Assembly: GCA_040905445.1 (NCBI GenBank)
Contig: JBBDRN010000004.1
Location: 1 to 12,965 of the forward strand
Reading direction: 5' to 3'
Source: SKPT01 sp040905445
GTDB taxonomy: Bacteria; Planctomycetota; Phycisphaerae; Phycisphaerales; Phycisphaeraceae
DNA: 12,965 nucleotides
Part shown: in pieces, positions 12,119 through 12,965 of the stretch
How positions within the stretch are numbered: the stretch's first letter is position 1
Layout of the letters: each line of letters opens with the position of its first letter
Notes under the pieces: model-generated
Told to the model about the DNA's origin: nothing
The model's database searches: none
What the model saw: the letters and a program-made list of their open reading frames with translations, nothing else
Position numbers and translations under genes: made by a program

Positions 12119-12877
12119 TTAGCGGTAGCCGGCGTCGATCAGGGGTTGCCAGTCGCGCAGCGGGTAGCGGTCCGAGAGCATGCCGTCGCGGTAGATGCCC
12201 TTCCACATGTCGATGAACCAGCCCGGCAGAGGCATGGTGTCCATCGCCCGGCAGGTGCGATCGACGTCGTACGCCACGGCGCGGAAATCCATCACGCCGT
12301 CGTCGATCACCATGTAGAGCGCCAGCGGCTGGCCGAGGCGCGGCTGGCCGACGCTGCCGGGATTGATGAGCCTGGCACCCGCGTGCTCGAGCTCGAACTG
12401 CACGTGCGAGTGGGCGGCGACGATGCAGGGCTCGGCGTACATCGCGATGAGCGCGTCGAGCTTCTCCGCCGGCCAGTCGGGCCAGAAGCGTCCGAGCGTG
12501 GCGGGGAAGTCACCGTGGTGCAGGCGCATCGTCGCGCCGGCGCGGTCGATCGTGCACGACGGCCGCATGGCGCGCAAGTAGGCGAGACTGTCGCGCGAAA
12601 GCTGCGCCTGCGTCCAGCGGATCCATTGCCGGTCGGGGTTGGCGTCGTCGGCGTCGATCTGCGCCTCGAGCGCCTGGCGATCGTGATTGCCCGCCAGCGC
12701 GACGTTCGCGTCGACCTTGCGCAGCAGTTGCACGCATGCCTCGGGCTCCGGCCCGCCGACGACGATGTCGCCGAGGAAGATCAGCTCGTCCCAGGCGCGC
12801 TCGGCGTTCAGCACCGCCTCGAACGCGGCGAGGTTGGCGTGCACGTCGGCGAGGATGAGCAGTTTGCCGGCAGGCAT
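12119..12877 (-). CDS. YfcE-like metallophosphoesterase
   Basis: A 252-residue calcineurin-like phosphoesterase with a di-metal centre, probably cytoplasmic. The canonical motifs are in order: DVH (Asp11, His13) in LILADVHANLAAFE, GD (Asp37) in IFLGDIVVGG, GNHD (63-66), LHHGDF (119-124), AHSH (155-158, in place of the usual GHTH), and INPGSVGQPR (171-180), which is typical of the YfcE/MJ0936 group. The family hydrolyses phosphodiesters or phosphomonoesters; the physiological substrate is unknown. It carries about 60 extra C-terminal residues (WFIDMWKGIYRDG region) beyond the minimal YfcE domain. The start ATG at 12877 places the first strand correctly, but no good ribosome binding site is seen. 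It is convergent with the Fur-family gene. Confidence 0.9.
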   Translation of the reverse strand: MPAGKLLILADVHANLAAFEAVLNAERAWDELIFLGDIVVGGPEPEACVQLLRKVDANVALAGNHDRQALEAQIDADDANPDRQWIRWTQAQLSRDSLAYLRAMRPSCTIDRAGATMRLHHGDFPATLGRFWPDWPAEKLDALIAMYAEPCIVAAHSHVQFELEHAGARLINPGSVGQPRLGQPLALYMVIDDGVMDFRAVAYDVDRTCRAMDTMPLPGWFIDMWKGIYRDGMLSDRYPLRDWQPLIDAGYR

Positions 12878-12965
12878 GGAAGTGTCGGCCGCCCGCGGTG
12901 CAGCGCGTGGCGATAAAGCAACCCTTCTTCTGTAAATCGCCGTTGAATGGGCGTGTCATCGGGCT
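12878..12965. other. Upstream region of the metallophosphoesterase, to window end
   Basis: I see no gene here that I can support. The AT-richer stretch around 12912-12945 is the likely promoter area for the metallophosphoesterase, but I cannot fit a consensus -35/-10 pair. Confidence 0.4.

Noticed and set aside
11594..12916. A 440-codon plus-strand frame
   Set aside because: It is out of frame with the Fur-family gene, then antisense to the metallophosphoesterase; its composition is that of a shadow frame.

Overview
The window looks like chromosomal DNA from a high-G+C bacterium, most likely a planctomycete (Planctomycetota, perhaps a Phycisphaerae-like lineage). The reasons are the mix of a Gfo/Idh/MocA oxidoreductase beside a TIM-barrel sugar isomerase, a relic of a heparinase-like gene, an Rrf2 regulator with a two-cysteine CPLGL...LCPLH motif, and dense palindromic repeats between genes. 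No rRNA, tRNA or universal marker gene is present, so this placement is an inference.

Region 1 (1-1206) is an accessory scar. A partial gene of noticeably lower G+C runs off the left edge on the minus strand. Next to it are the C-terminal remnant of a tyrosine recombinase (minus) and a short heparinase II/III-like remnant (plus). The two remnants meet near position 925 and both lack their N-terminal parts. A perfect hairpin with a T-tract and a nested inverted repeat close the region.

Region 2 (1207-4532) is a putative sugar or sugar-acid catabolic locus. A sugar phosphate isomerase/epimerase and a Gfo/Idh/MocA dehydrogenase lie on the minus strand. A malate/L-lactate dehydrogenase-family (Ldh_2) oxidoreductase is transcribed divergently.

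Region 3 (4533-6638) holds an Rrf2 regulator with a near-consensus sigma-70 promoter and a dyad at its transcription start, a six-helix membrane protein resembling Mpv17/PMP22, and a divergent DUF892 (YciE/YciF) ferritin-like stress protein.

Region 4 (6639-9623) contains a four-helix membrane protein of a 'RVSWGAILAG' type, a divergent MscS mechanosensitive channel, and two copies of a composite palindromic repeat. Each copy sits between convergent gene ends.

Region 5 (9624-12965) contains a type I ABC exporter half-transporter, a divergent Fur-family regulator that lacks the structural zinc cysteines, and a YfcE-like metallophosphoesterase.

I see no clear new multi-gene system. The best leads are the island scar with its uncharacterised low-G+C gene, the Mpv17-like bacterial protein, the zinc-cysteine-free Fur protein, and the two repeat families that mark 3' gene ends, one of which supplies stop codons.
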